Below are positions 1 through 6,637 of a stretch of DNA of 8,646 nt, piece by piece. Under the pieces are notes generated by a model that ran no database searches, was not told where the DNA came from, and was given only the letters and a program-made list of their open reading frames with translations. This DNA comes from Prevotella sp. (GTDB taxonomy: Bacteria; Bacteroidota; Bacteroidia; Bacteroidales; Bacteroidaceae). The stretch is from the NCBI GenBank assembly GCA_021204735.1, contig JAJPYV010000351.1, positions 1 through 8,646 on the forward strand, read 5' to 3'. The number at the start of each line of letters is the position of its first letter. Within the stretch, counting starts at the first letter, position 1. Both the position numbers and the translations under genes were made by a program.

Positions 1-3
1 CAC

Positions 4-11
4 TACCTTTG
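4..11 (+). promoter_or_regulatory. Bacteroidetes-type -7 promoter box for the lipid-related operon
   Basis: TACCTTTG matches the Bacteroidetes sigma-70 -7 consensus TAnnTTTG exactly and is followed by C, as in many strong promoters of this phylum. The -33 TTTG element would lie left of the window. A transcription start a few bases downstream would leave a leader of only about 8-15 nt before ATG 25 or ATG 31. This suggests that the nucleotidyltransferase is the first gene of its operon. Confidence 0.55.
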
Positions 12-30
12 CAGTCCAATTTATATGCTT

Positions 31-759
31 ATGAAATATGCTATTATTGCCGCAGGCGAGGGCTCACGGCTAATAAACGAAGGCATAAACGTACCGAAAC
101 CTCTGGTTACCGTGAACAACGAGCATCTCATCGACCGACTTATTCGTGTGTTTATGGACAATGGGGCTGATGAAATTGTTGTTATCTGCAACAATATCAC
201 TTCTCTGGTACAAAATCATCTCACTGCAATCCAGAAAGATGGACTGTACGGCAAACACGTGCCTCTACGGTTCACCGTAAAGACTACACACAGTTCGATG
301 CACAGCTTCTTCGAACTCAGCAAATGGCTCAACGACAGTCCTTTCTGCCTCACCACAGTTGACACTGTATTCCGTGAGGATGATTTCGCACAATACATCC
401 AGTCATTCAGGGAATCCATCACCAACGGTAAACTTGATGGCATGATGGGCGTTACTGATTTTATCGACGACGAGAAACCTCTCTATGTTGCTACCGACGA
501 GAACATGAACATCACTGGCTTCCTCGACCAGAACAACAATTGCAAATACATCTCTGCTGGAATCTACGGACTGACTCCTAAGTCAATCAGTGTGCTCACT
601 CGTTGCATCCAACGGGGTGAGAGCCGCATGCGTAATTTCCAGCGTGCCTTGATTTCCGATGGCTGCCGCCTAAAGGCATGGAAATTCAATATGGTGCTCG
701 ACATCGACCATTCTTCGGATATCCAAAAAGCAGAACAGTTCCTCACAGCCAATGACTAA
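31..759 (+). CDS. NTP transferase family protein, probable CTP:polyol-phosphate (inositol-1-phosphate?) cytidylyltransferase
   Basis: This is a soluble nucleotidyltransferase that should activate a phosphorylated sugar or polyol with an NTP. Counting from ATG 31, the nucleotide-binding signature AAGEGSRL lies at residues 7-14 and PKPLV, with the usual substrate-contacting Lys, at about 22-26. The segment LTTVDTVF near 107-114 carries the metal-binding Asp, and LDIDHSSD near the C-terminus is typical of the family. At 242 aa it is a single catalytic domain. ATG 31 is preferred over ATG 25 because family members usually begin with M-K-x-[AI]-I-I-A-A-G; the frame is open to the window edge. It overlaps the ATP-grasp gene by 8 nt and is two genes upstream of a CDP-alcohol phosphatidyltransferase, so a CDP-activated head group is inferred. 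Inositol phosphate is the preferred substrate. Choline or ethanolamine phosphate or a sugar phosphate cannot be excluded. Confidence 0.85.
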   Translation: MKYAIIAAGEGSRLINEGINVPKPLVTVNNEHLIDRLIRVFMDNGADEIVVICNNITSLVQNHLTAIQKDGLYGKHVPLRFTVKTTHSSMHSFFELSKWLNDSPFCLTTVDTVFREDDFAQYIQSFRESITNGKLDGMMGVTDFIDDEKPLYVATDENMNITGFLDQNNNCKYISAGIYGLTPKSISVLTRCIQRGESRMRNFQRALISDGCRLKAWKFNMVLDIDHSSDIQKAEQFLTAND

Positions 760-1555
760 GGTTCTTGCCATATACCGTGCCCCTCGCTTCTCTCCCAACT
801 CCGTTGAGAAAGATAAGGCGATTATGGACGAGGTGGGCAACCTACTGACACAAAATGGCTCAACGGTAAATTTCATAAACGAGGAAAAACTTACTGGTAA
901 TGAGGAATCCAAGTTAATTCTCTCTATGGGAAGGTTGCAACGCACTCTCGACATATTGAAAGAAAAGGAATCTCGGGGCATCACAGTGCTCAACTCTCCT
1001 CATAGCATCCAGTCGTGCGCTCGCTCTTATATAGATAAGGTGATGCGTGCAAACAATATACCTGCCGCACCCATCAACGGAAATGACGGCTATTGGCTGA
1101 AACGAGGTGACCAGGCTGCTCAACAGCCAAACGACGTGGTTTTTACCGCTAACGACACCGACAAAACTCTGAAATTACATGAGTTTCACGTGCGCGGAAT
1201 CTCTGATGTTCTCGTAACGGCTCATGTCAAAGGCGACTGTGTGAAATTCTATGGCGTGCGGGGTACAGATTTTTTCAAGACATTCTACCCCTGCGACGAC
1301 GGTGAAACTAAATTCGGCAACGAAATTCATAACGGCAAATCTCATCACTATGCCTTCTCAACAGCTGACCTGAACAGAGATGCCGAGAAACTCGCAGAAC
1401 TCACAGGACTGTACATCTATGGGGGCGACTGCATCGTACGGCAAGACGGCACCTACGCCATCATCGACTTCAACGACTGGCCCAGCTTCTCTCGCTGCCG
1501 CTCCTCCGCCGCCCACGCTATCCTCTCACTAATCCAAAAACACCGAATAAAATGA
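752..1555 (+). CDS. ATP-grasp superfamily protein (RimK/glutathione-synthetase-like)
   Basis: A 267-aa protein with the outline of a small ATP-grasp enzyme. The N-terminal half has a conserved-looking NSPHSIQSCARS segment at residues 81-92, followed by NNIPAAP (101-107), resembling the start of the RimK-type ATP-grasp core. YWLKRGD (114-120) supplies a candidate ATP-contacting Lys117. GGDCIVR (224-230) and IDFNDWPSF (238-246) match the distal metal-binding strand, with D239 and N241 in place of the usual E-x-N. ATP-grasp enzymes mostly join a carboxylate to an amine or thiol through an acyl phosphate, but the fold also includes inositol phosphate kinases of the ITPK type. Its start overlaps the nucleotidyltransferase end by 8 nt, indicating translational coupling and a shared pathway. 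No substrate can be read from the sequence. It could ligate an amino acid to a lipid or head group, or phosphorylate a polyol; both are inference. Confidence 0.75.
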   Translation: MTKVLAIYRAPRFSPNSVEKDKAIMDEVGNLLTQNGSTVNFINEEKLTGNEESKLILSMGRLQRTLDILKEKESRGITVLNSPHSIQSCARSYIDKVMRANNIPAAPINGNDGYWLKRGDQAAQQPNDVVFTANDTDKTLKLHEFHVRGISDVLVTAHVKGDCVKFYGVRGTDFFKTFYPCDDGETKFGNEIHNGKSHHYAFSTADLNRDAEKLAELTGLYIYGGDCIVRQDGTYAIIDFNDWPSFSRCRSSAAHAILSLIQKHRIK

Positions 1556-1620
1556 ATGATAACAAAATCAGCAAGAAAAGATTAGAAGCAAAATTAACAA
1601 GAGAAAAATGAAAATAAAAG

Positions 1621-1711
1621 AATCGCAAGCGAACAGCGCAAGCAATCTCGCAAGCGAGGAGCCTGGCAAGAATGCATTTTTAATTTTTAATTCTTAATTC
1701 TTAATTCTTTT
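1621..1711 (+). repeat. Composite intergenic repeat, copy A
   Basis: This fills most of the 159-nt gap between the ATP-grasp gene and the phosphatidyltransferase gene. The first part has GCAAGC at 1625, 1638 and 1650, including the small palindrome CTCGCAAGCGAG at 1647-1658. The second part, 1677-1711, is a tandem 7-mer array: TTTTTAA twice, TTCTTAA twice, then TTCTTTT. It ends three bases before the next ATG. Unlike copies B to D it lacks the terminal TTTGCGAACG box, although GCGAACAGCGCAAGC occurs before the array. Two tiny ORFs (19 and 29 codons, at 1552 and 1609), joined by ATGA overlaps, run through the gap and are probably fortuitous. Confidence 0.65.
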
Positions 1712-1714
1712 AGA

Positions 1715-2656
1715 ATGAGTTTCAACGAAATTCTAAAATCGTCATTCAAGTCTCAGGACACTGAGGAGTGGTTGGACGTTCATTTCACCCGTCCAATCGG
1801 ACTTGTCATGGCGCTGTTTTGCAAGCGTCTTGGCATACACCCCAATACTATCACTATAATTTCCATATTTTTGGGTGTCGCATCTGGTTGGATGTTCTCC
1901 TACACCGACCTGCTCCACAACATCATCGGAATAGTTCTCCTCGTGTTCGCAAACTTTTGCGACTCTGCTGATGGTCAGTTGGCACGCATAGCCAATCAAA
2001 AAACCCTCATCGGGCGCATGCTCGACGGTTTTGCTGGCGATTTATGGTTCTTTGCCATCTATGTCGGTCTTGCTTTCCGTATGATGGGCGAGTTCGTTCC
2101 TGGCACCTCCATTCATTGGGGCATCGGCATCTGGCTCATAGTCATAATCTCCGGCTTCCTCTGCCACTCACCGCAAAGTTCACTTGCCGACTACTACCGC
2201 CAAATCCATCTTTATTTCCTCAAAGGCAAGGAGGGCAGCGAATTAGATACCTACAAGTCGCAATGGCAAATCTTCAAGTCACTTCCTAAGAAAGGGGCAT
2301 TCATACAGAAAGTGTTCTATTTCAACTATTCCAACTACTGTAAAAGTCAGGAGAAACGCACACCTGCCTTCCAGAAAATGATGCTTACACTGAAAAATCA
2401 ATATGGGGATGTGTCTCTCTACCCACAAGACCTTAAAGACAAGTTCTTGAACGAGAGCCGCCCTCTCATGAAATATACCAACATCCTGACATTCAACGTC
2501 CGTGCTATCTGCATCTACGTTACTTGTCTGCTCAATTGCCCGTGGGTCTACCTCCTCATCGAACTCACGGTACTCAACATAATCTACGTGTACATGCACG
2601 TACGCCACGAGAAATTATGCAAGAGGATTACAGCTTCAATAGATAAGGATAATTAA
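1715..2656 (+). CDS. CDP-alcohol phosphatidyltransferase family membrane protein
   Basis: An integral inner-membrane enzyme expected to move a phospho-alcohol from a CDP-alcohol to a second alcohol with release of CMP. The family signature is clear at residues 83-109: D83, D86-G87, A90-R91, G100, D104 and D109. The last spacing is D-x4-D (DGFAGD) instead of the usual D-x3-D. The upstream PNTIT (43-47) is also typical. Hydrophobic segments lie near 45-62, 68-84, 110-124, 134-152, 257-274 and 276-294. At 313 aa it is longer than the common 180-220 aa members because of a polar insertion at about 155-255 before the last two helices. The ATG follows a T-rich array with no Shine-Dalgarno sequence, and the HAD gene starts 6 nt after the stop. 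With a cytidylyltransferase in the operon, CDP-inositol plus diacylglycerol giving phosphatidylinositol is the favoured reaction, by inference. Confidence 0.88.
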   Translation: MSFNEILKSSFKSQDTEEWLDVHFTRPIGLVMALFCKRLGIHPNTITIISIFLGVASGWMFSYTDLLHNIIGIVLLVFANFCDSADGQLARIANQKTLIGRMLDGFAGDLWFFAIYVGLAFRMMGEFVPGTSIHWGIGIWLIVIISGFLCHSPQSSLADYYRQIHLYFLKGKEGSELDTYKSQWQIFKSLPKKGAFIQKVFYFNYSNYCKSQEKRTPAFQKMMLTLKNQYGDVSLYPQDLKDKFLNESRPLMKYTNILTFNVRAICIYVTCLLNCPWVYLLIELTVLNIIYVYMHVRHEKLCKRITASIDKDN

Positions 2657-2662
2657 AAGAAA

Positions 2663-3364
2663 ATGGTAAAAGGATATATTTTTGATTACGGCGGAACTCT
2701 CGACACAGCAGGCTGCCACTGGGGTAAGGTTCTGTGGCACGCTTATCAGGCGCACCGCATTCCTATCACCGAGTCTCAGTTTCGTGAGGCATACGTGCAT
2801 GCTGAGCGTATGTTGGGGGCTAATCCAATCATAAAACCAGACTTTACTTTCCACAAAACTCTCGACACGAAACTGCGTATAGAGATGGAGTATCTCATGA
2901 CTTCCAATTATTGGAATGTTCAAGAGAGTAAATTTGTTAAGTTGCATAACGACATCTTAAATACTGTTTATAAAAGGGTACAAGATGTTACTCTACAAAG
3001 TCGTAATGTAATAAAAGTGCTCAATCTTCGTTATCCTATGGTATTGGTGAGCAATTTCTACGGCAACATCGGCATGGTTCTTAAGGAGTTTGGCCTCGAC
3101 CCTTTCTTCCATAGAATCATCGAGTCGGCTGTTGTGGGCATCCGCAAACCCGACCCTCGTATCTTCTCTCTCGGTGTCAAGGCTCTTAACCTCAAACCAG
3201 AGGAGGTGGTTGTGGTTGGCGACAGTTTTTATAAGGATATCATCCCTGCCCAAAAGGCTGGCTGCCATGCCATCTGGTTCAAAGGCGAGGGCTGGACCGA
3301 CGAGCAATATGATGAGACAATCCCCGATAGGGTAATCACCGACATTGCTCAATTGCTTAATTAA
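2663..3364 (+). CDS. HAD-superfamily phosphatase-like protein with altered motif I
   Basis: A 233-aa cytosolic HAD-fold protein with a helical C1-type cap at about residues 17-105. Motif I is FDYGGTLD (7-14), which gives the nucleophile D8 but Gly at position 10, where phosphatases normally have the second, acid/base Asp. Motif II is VLVSN (127-131) with S130, motif III is the Lys of GIRKPDP (K162), and motif IV is VVGDSFYKD (185-193) with D187 and D192. All other motifs are intact, so this is a real HAD domain, possibly with slow or altered chemistry. It lies 6 nt after the phosphatidyltransferase gene and 11 nt before the outer-membrane protein gene. In the proposed lipid pathway it might hydrolyse a phosphorylated polyol or lipid intermediate, but the sequence does not show the substrate. 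Confidence 0.85.
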   Translation: MVKGYIFDYGGTLDTAGCHWGKVLWHAYQAHRIPITESQFREAYVHAERMLGANPIIKPDFTFHKTLDTKLRIEMEYLMTSNYWNVQESKFVKLHNDILNTVYKRVQDVTLQSRNVIKVLNLRYPMVLVSNFYGNIGMVLKEFGLDPFFHRIIESAVVGIRKPDPRIFSLGVKALNLKPEEVVVVGDSFYKDIIPAQKAGCHAIWFKGEGWTDEQYDETIPDRVITDIAQLLN

Positions 3365-3375
3365 TAGTGATTTAT

Positions 3376-5940
3376 ATGAAGAAACTATTTATACTGTTCT
3401 TTCTGATGTTTTCCCTTCTGATTAATGCCCAACAGAAGATTTCGGGTGTTGTCATCGACGAGGAAACGGGGGACAGCATTCCTTATCCAAGCGTTCAATA
3501 CAAAAAGGCCAACATCTCTATGTCTGGCAATGGGATGGGTGTTTTCTCCATCGTGAGGCGCAACGGCTCTTACCTCACATTCAGTGCTGTGGGCTACAAG
3601 ACGTTGCAGGTACTTATCGACACCAATACGCCTTCCACCATGCGCATCACCCTCAAACCTGATACCAAGGCTCTTCAGAACGTAACCATCAAGGGCAAGC
3701 GCAACAAATACAGTCGTAAGGATAACCCTGCCGTGGAACTGATGAAGCGGGTTGTGGCGGCGAAAAAGGTTACTGATTTGTCTAATCACGATTACTACCA
3801 GTACAATAAGTACCAGAAAATTACCCTCGCCCTCAATGACATCAACCCAGTTGAATTAGAGAGCGAGAAACTGAAGAAAAAGAAATGGTGGCTCAACCAG
3901 ATTGAGGAATGCCCCTACAACAACAAACTCATCCTGCCGTTCTCTGTCGATGAGACGGTTACGAAAAATATATACCGCAAAAAACCTAAGAGCGAGAAGA
4001 CTATCGTTACGGGACAGAACTCTACTGGTATCAACGATCTCATAGAGACGGGCGACATGATCAACACCATTGCGAAGGATGTGTTCACCGATGTCAACCT
4101 CTACGACGACCAGATCCGTCTTCTTCAATATCCTTTCACCAGTCCTATTGGCAAGGATGCTGTGGCGTTCTATCGCTATTACATCGTCGATACAGTATAT
4201 GTGGACCGCGAACTGTGTTACCATCTCCAGTTCCTCCCCAACAACCAGCAGGACTTTGGTTTCAGGGGTGAGATATGGATCTTGGCAGACTCTACATTGC
4301 ATGTCAAGAGATGTACCCTTACCCTGCCGAAAAAAAGTGATGTGAACTTTGTCGAAAACTTGAACGTAATCCAGGAATACACCAAACTGCCCAATGGCGA
4401 GTGGGTGCTCACCATCGATGATATGTACGTAGAAATGCTCATAGCGAAATTCATCTCTAAGGTGATTGTAATCAGGACAACTCGCCTGTCGGATTATGCC
4501 TTTGACCCTCTGCCCGACAAACTTTTCAAGAATAAGGCGGCGACGCTCTATGAGGCGGATTCCCGAATGCGGGATGATAATTTTTGGGACCAGTACCGTC
4601 TTGTGCAACTCACCAAGAGCGAGAGTTCCATGGACAATTTCATCAATAATGTCATGCAGATTAAGGGCTTCAAGTATATCATGATTGGTCTAAAAGCCCT
4701 CATAGAAAACTTTGTCGAAACGGGCAGCAGCAAGACTCCGAGCAAACTTGACTTCGGTCCTATCAACACTATTTTCACGACAAACTATATCGATGGCTTC
4801 CGCACCCGTGTCAGTGCCAATACCACGGCTAATATGAACAATCATTGGTTCGCTTCGGGCTACTATGCACGTGGCTGGCGCAGCAATAAGAATTATTACA
4901 TGGGCGACATCACTTATTCGTTCAACAAGAAAGAATATCTTGCGAGGGAGTTCCCTAAGCGCACCCTCTCTTTCACCTCATCCTACGATGTCTGTTCTCC
5001 TTCTGACAAATTCGTCCACACCGACAAGGATAATGTCTTCACGGCTTTCAAATGGTCGAAAGTCGAGAAAATGATGTTCTACAACTTGCAGAAAATCACT
5101 TTCGAGCGTGAGGAGGAATGGGGCTTCAAGACAACAGCCTACATCAAGACAGAAAAGAATACAGGTTGCGGAGAACTGTATTTCAAGCCTCTCTCAGCCA
5201 TTGATGATGAGGGTTTGTGGAAAATGTCTCACGGCAGCTTCCGTACCACCGAACTGCACCTGCAGTTCCGCTATGCACCTGGCGAGACGTTCATCAACAC
5301 CAAACAGCGACGCCTGCCAATCAATCTCGATGCGCCTGTGTTCATCGTTGAACACACTATGGGAATAAAAGGCTTGCTCGGCGGCGATTACAACTATAAT
5401 TTCACGGAAGTAAGCATTTACAAACGTTTCTGGCTCAAGAGTTGGGGTAAAACAGACATCACTCTCAAAGGCGGTGCACAGTGGAACAAAGTTCCCTACC
5501 CTCTACTCATCATGCCGGCAGCCAACCTCTCTTACATTATCACCGAAGAGTCATTCAACATGATCAACAATATGGAGTTCCTCAACGACCGCTATGCCAG
5601 TCTTGACGTATCGTGGGACTTGAACGGCAAACTGTTCAATCGTATTCCTCTGCTCAAAAAACTGAAGTGGCGTGAGTGGCTCGAAGTAAAATGTCTCTGG
5701 GGCACCCTCACCGACAAGAACAACCCTACCCTCCAGCAGAATGCTGGAGACAACCTGCTCATGCCATTCCCCGAAGGCTCATACATCATGGATCCGCACA
5801 AGCCATACGTCGAGTTAATTGCCGGAATCCACAACATCTTCAAGTTAATACACATTCAGTACGTGCGTCGTCTCAACTACCTCGACCTTCCGACAGCGAA
5901 GAAAAACGGCATCCGTTTCATGGTCCGTTTCACCTTCTGA
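3376..5940 (+). CDS. DUF5686 / carboxypeptidase-regulatory-like outer-membrane protein
   Basis: An 854-aa predicted outer-membrane protein typical of Bacteroidetes. Residues 1-19 form a Sec signal peptide (MKKLFILFFLMFSLLINAQ). A carboxypeptidase-D-like beta-sandwich follows at about 21-95, beginning KISGVVIDEETGD and containing VGYKTLQV. The hallmark NPAVELMKRVVAAKK, about 120-134, opens the DUF5686 region, whose remainder is rich in alternating polar and aromatic strands consistent with a beta-barrel. The last residues, RFMVRFTF, end in Phe as expected for BAM-inserted proteins. ATG 3376 is chosen because it places the Lys-Lys pair at the signal-peptide N-terminus; an in-frame GTG at 3367 is possible. 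Family function is not established. It lies 11 nt after the HAD gene and so is probably the last gene of the operon. A role in envelope assembly or lipid handling is inferred from position only. Confidence 0.88.
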   Translation: MKKLFILFFLMFSLLINAQQKISGVVIDEETGDSIPYPSVQYKKANISMSGNGMGVFSIVRRNGSYLTFSAVGYKTLQVLIDTNTPSTMRITLKPDTKALQNVTIKGKRNKYSRKDNPAVELMKRVVAAKKVTDLSNHDYYQYNKYQKITLALNDINPVELESEKLKKKKWWLNQIEECPYNNKLILPFSVDETVTKNIYRKKPKSEKTIVTGQNSTGINDLIETGDMINTIAKDVFTDVNLYDDQIRLLQYPFTSPIGKDAVAFYRYYIVDTVYVDRELCYHLQFLPNNQQDFGFRGEIWILADSTLHVKRCTLTLPKKSDVNFVENLNVIQEYTKLPNGEWVLTIDDMYVEMLIAKFISKVIVIRTTRLSDYAFDPLPDKLFKNKAATLYEADSRMRDDNFWDQYRLVQLTKSESSMDNFINNVMQIKGFKYIMIGLKALIENFVETGSSKTPSKLDFGPINTIFTTNYIDGFRTRVSANTTANMNNHWFASGYYARGWRSNKNYYMGDITYSFNKKEYLAREFPKRTLSFTSSYDVCSPSDKFVHTDKDNVFTAFKWSKVEKMMFYNLQKITFEREEEWGFKTTAYIKTEKNTGCGELYFKPLSAIDDEGLWKMSHGSFRTTELHLQFRYAPGETFINTKQRRLPINLDAPVFIVEHTMGIKGLLGGDYNYNFTEVSIYKRFWLKSWGKTDITLKGGAQWNKVPYPLLIMPAANLSYIITEESFNMINNMEFLNDRYASLDVSWDLNGKLFNRIPLLKKLKWREWLEVKCLWGTLTDKNNPTLQQNAGDNLLMPFPEGSYIMDPHKPYVELIAGIHNIFKLIHIQYVRRLNYLDLPTAKKNGIRFMVRFTF

Positions 5941-5944
5941 TAAT

Positions 5945-6040
5945 TGCAAAGGCAACCCAAGCAAGGAACCAAGCAAACTCGCAAGCAAGAGTGAATTTTT
6001 AACTTTTAACTTTTAACTTTTAATTTGCGAACGAAGTGAG
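5945..6040 (+). repeat. Composite intergenic repeat, copy B
   Basis: The GCAA-rich part at 5945-5990 has AGCAA at 5960 and 5972 and CTCGCAAGCAAG at 5978-5989; the last matches copy A's CTCGCAAGCGAG at 11 of 12 bases. The array at 5996-6023 is TTTTTAA followed by three CTTTTAA units. The 3' box TTTGCGAACGAAGTGAG occupies 6024-6040 and differs from copy C's box at one base of 17. The GTG inside this box is the apparent start of the thioesterase gene. Confidence 0.75.
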
Positions 6041-6521
6041 AAAATTAAACAATCCTTGGTCTTCCAAAGAAGGCTATCAATGTTTTGGTTGTTGTCCCAA
6101 CAACCCTATCGGAGTCCACATGGAATTTTTTGAGGACGGGGAAGACATCGTATGTTTTTGGAAGCCCGAAGCCCATTATCAAGGTTGGATAAACACCATG
6201 CACGGTGGCATTTTATGCACCCTGATGGATGAGACCGCCGCCTGGGTATTATTCCGAAAGTTGCAGACCTGCGGAGTAACCACCAGCATAGAAGTAAAGT
6301 ACAAGAAGCCCGTAATGACCACCGAGACACAGATAACCATCCGAGCCCACATTGTAGAGCAGCGCAGGAACATTGTAACCATAGACGTTTCTATCGAGAA
6401 CGCCAAAGGCGAAATCTGCACCACCGCCCGTGCCATTTATTTCGCCTTCGACAAGCAGAAGTCCCTCTCCATGGGTTTCACCGCCTGCACCGTCGATCCC
6501 GACCCCTATCTCCCCATGTGA
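6036..6521 (+). CDS. Hotdog-fold thioesterase, PaaI-like
   Basis: A 161-aa single hotdog domain. FGCCPNNPIG at residues 17-26 is the Cys-containing N-terminal segment common in this PaaI-like subgroup. HGGILCTLMDETAAW (56-70) carries the HGG loop and the acidic pair D65-E66 on the central helix, where the catalytic carboxylate lies in acyl-CoA thioesterases. IEVKYKKPV (85-93) is the following strand. The likely reaction is hydrolysis of a small or aromatic acyl-CoA; the specific substrate is unknown. The GTG at 6036 is the only usable common start. An in-frame TAA lies at 6021, and the first internal ATG (6120, residue 29) would delete the conserved Cys segment. That GTG belongs to a repeat element shared with other intergenic regions. 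The gene stands between two repeat copies and is probably not part of the preceding operon. Confidence 0.82.
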   Translation: MRKLNNPWSSKEGYQCFGCCPNNPIGVHMEFFEDGEDIVCFWKPEAHYQGWINTMHGGILCTLMDETAAWVLFRKLQTCGVTTSIEVKYKKPVMTTETQITIRAHIVEQRRNIVTIDVSIENAKGEICTTARAIYFAFDKQKSLSMGFTACTVDPDPYLPM

Positions 6522-6528
6522 GAATCAC

Positions 6529-6597
6529 AAGCAAAATACTAATTTTTAACTCTTATCTCTTATTTCTTATTTCTTATTTTGCGAACGCAGTGAGCAT
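6529..6597 (+). repeat. Composite intergenic repeat, copy C
   Basis: A short CACAAGCAAAA segment begins the copy. The array at 6543-6577 is TTTTTAA, CTCTTAT twice and TTCTTAT twice. The 3' box TTTGCGAACGCAGTGAG at 6578-6594 is followed by CATT. Here the box GTG (6590) opens only a five-codon frame ending at TAA 6605-6607, so unlike copy B it does not start a gene. The copy lies between the thioesterase stop and the recombinase start. Confidence 0.72.
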
Positions 6598-6605
6598 TAT
6601 ATCGT

Positions 6606-6630
6606 AAATTGCAATTTCTAATTGCAATTT
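6606..6630. promoter_or_regulatory. Paired palindromes upstream of the recombinase start, possible operator
   Basis: AAATTGCAATTT (6606-6617) is a perfect 12-bp palindrome, and a second palindromic core, AATTGCAATT, follows at 6620-6629. Their centres are 13 bp apart and the pair ends 7 nt before the recombinase ATG. It could be a tandem operator or recombinase-binding site. In RNA the two halves can pair into one AU-rich hairpin that might affect translation. Its function is inferred from symmetry and position only. Confidence 0.45.
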
Positions 6631-6637
6631 AAAAACC

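Noticed and set aside
1552..1698. Two tiny ORFs of 19 and 29 codons linked by ATGA overlaps after the ATP-grasp gene
   Set aside because: The second runs through the repeat element and encodes repeat-derived residues. Neither shows conserved features, and the overlaps are easy to obtain in A-rich sequence.
3856..4608. A 250-codon open frame on the minus strand opposite the DUF5686 gene
   Set aside because: It lies wholly inside a strongly supported plus-strand gene, and its product shows no recognisable domain or plausible N-terminus. It is an antisense shadow.
5996..6027. Heptamer arrays considered as a CRISPR or classical microsatellite
   Set aside because: The units are 7 nt with no spacers, so this is not CRISPR. 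The units are imperfect, so a simple microsatellite is not a full description.
6024..6031. The TAATTTGC/TATTTTGC parts of the repeat boxes considered as -7 promoter elements
   Set aside because: They are one base short of TAnnTTTG (TA-n-TTTG), and no TTTG at the expected -33 distance is seen in the T-rich arrays. Promoter activity remains possible but is not supported.
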